From positions 1 through 6,507 of the forward strand of contig JAJYDI010000106.1 in the NCBI GenBank assembly GCA_021777635.1: DNA of 6,507 nucleotides, written 5' to 3'. Origin of the DNA: Pseudomonadota bacterium (GTDB taxonomy: Bacteria > Pseudomonadota > Gammaproteobacteria > Xanthomonadales > Rhodanobacteraceae). A model generated the notes under the pieces. It saw nothing but the letters and a program-made list of their open reading frames with translations. It was not told where the DNA came from and ran no database searches. Position numbers and translations under genes: made by a program. Below are positions 5,965 to 6,507 of the stretch, one piece after another. How positions within the stretch are numbered: position 1 is the stretch's first letter; each line of letters begins with the position of its first letter.

Positions 5965-6507
5965 ATGCGTGTCACCTTGTTCGGCATCGGATACGTGGGT
6001 CTGGTCACCGGCACCTGTCTCGCCGAGATGGGCAATGACGTGCTCTGCATCGATGTCGATGCGGCCAAGGTCGCGCGCCTGGAACGCGGTGAAACGCCGA
6101 TCTTCGAGCCCGGTCTGGCGCCGCTGGTGGCACGCAACCGTGCCGCAGGGCGACTTCATTTCGGTTCCGACCCGGCGGCCGGAGTGGCCCACGGTGAGTT
6201 GCTCTTCATCGCGGTCGGCACACCGCCGGACGAGGACGGCAGCGCCGATCTCAGTCACGTGCTGGCAGTGGCGCGCAGCATCGGACAGCATCTCGCCGGA
6301 TATGCCGTCGTCGTCAACAAGTCGACCGTGCCGGTGGGCACGGCCGATCGCGTGCGCGCTGCCATCGACAAGGAATTGACCTCGCGCAATGCGCGCGTCG
6401 CATTCGACGTCGTCTCCAACCCCGAATTCCTCAAGGAAGGCGATGCGGTCAGCGACTGCCTGCGCCCCGACCGCATCATCGTCGGCAGCGACAGCGCGCG
6501 CGCCATC
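5965..6507 (+). CDS. ugd: UDP-glucose 6-dehydrogenase, 5' part only
   Basis: This cytoplasmic enzyme oxidises UDP-glucose to UDP-glucuronate with two NAD+, supplying precursor for exopolysaccharide or lipopolysaccharide sugars. The frame is open from ATG 5965 to the right edge (181 codons of a protein usually about 440-450 aa). GGAG at 5956-5959 lies five bases before the ATG. The N-terminal NAD-binding Rossmann fold shows [21 protein letters not shown] with the GxGYVG loop (7-12) and the acidic CIDVD strand end (about 28-32). [17 protein letters not shown], the NKSTVPVGT loop (118-126) with Thr121, and NPEFLKEG (152-159) with the catalytic-region Glu154 all fit the family. The catalytic cysteine and the lysine/asparagine pair lie beyond the window. 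UDP-N-acetylmannosamine dehydrogenase is a related alternative, but NPEFLKEG favours Ugd. Confidence 0.94.
   Translation, partial: MRVTLFGIGYVGLVTGTCLAEMGNDVLCIDVDAAKVARLERGETPIFEPGLAPLVARNRAAGRLHFGSDPAAGVAHGELLFIAVGTPPDEDGSADLSHVLAVARSIGQHLAGYAVVVNKSTVPVGTADRVRAAIDKELTSRNARVAFDVVSNPEFLKEGDAVSDCLRPDRIIVGSDSARAI

Overview
This window is a stretch of ordinary chromosomal backbone from a GC-rich gammaproteobacterium. It is most likely a member of the Xanthomonadales (Lysobacterales), because the PEP synthase regulatory protein and the DUF1249 protein read like members of that lineage. The assignment rests on remembered family sequences, not on a search. I see no insertion sequence, phage gene, CRISPR array or toxin-antitoxin module.

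Layout. Positions 1-590 hold the 3' part of a beta-propeller (YncE-like) gene on +. It converges on ppsA (minus, 641-3010), with a strong 13-bp hairpin between the two stop codons. ppsA is divergent from ppsR (+, ends 3940), and the intergenic region of about 110 bp carries a candidate ppsA promoter and a perfect 9-bp inverted repeat in the ppsR leader. After ppsR comes a DUF1249/YqiB-like gene (4004-4483) that looks leaderless. A minus-strand tRNA operon follows, in transcription order tRNA-Ala(GGC), tRNA-Glu(TTC), tRNA-Asp(GTC). It has a good sigma70-type promoter upstream and a rho-independent terminator downstream. Divergent from it is an exported FKBP-type peptidyl-prolyl isomerase gene (5066-5809) with its own promoter and a textbook terminator. 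The window ends inside a UDP-glucose 6-dehydrogenase gene (from 5965).

How the genes work together. ppsA and ppsR are a functional pair. PpsA makes phosphoenolpyruvate from pyruvate and ATP for gluconeogenesis, and PpsR switches it off and on by phosphorylating and dephosphorylating the threonine two residues before the catalytic histidine; both residues are visible in PpsA. The other genes look like independent units: tRNA supply, periplasmic protein folding, and UDP-glucuronate supply for surface polysaccharide. The most interesting signals are small: start-codon choices, hairpins, and a CG-alternating tract inside the tRNA promoter spacer. I did not find a convincing new biological system.
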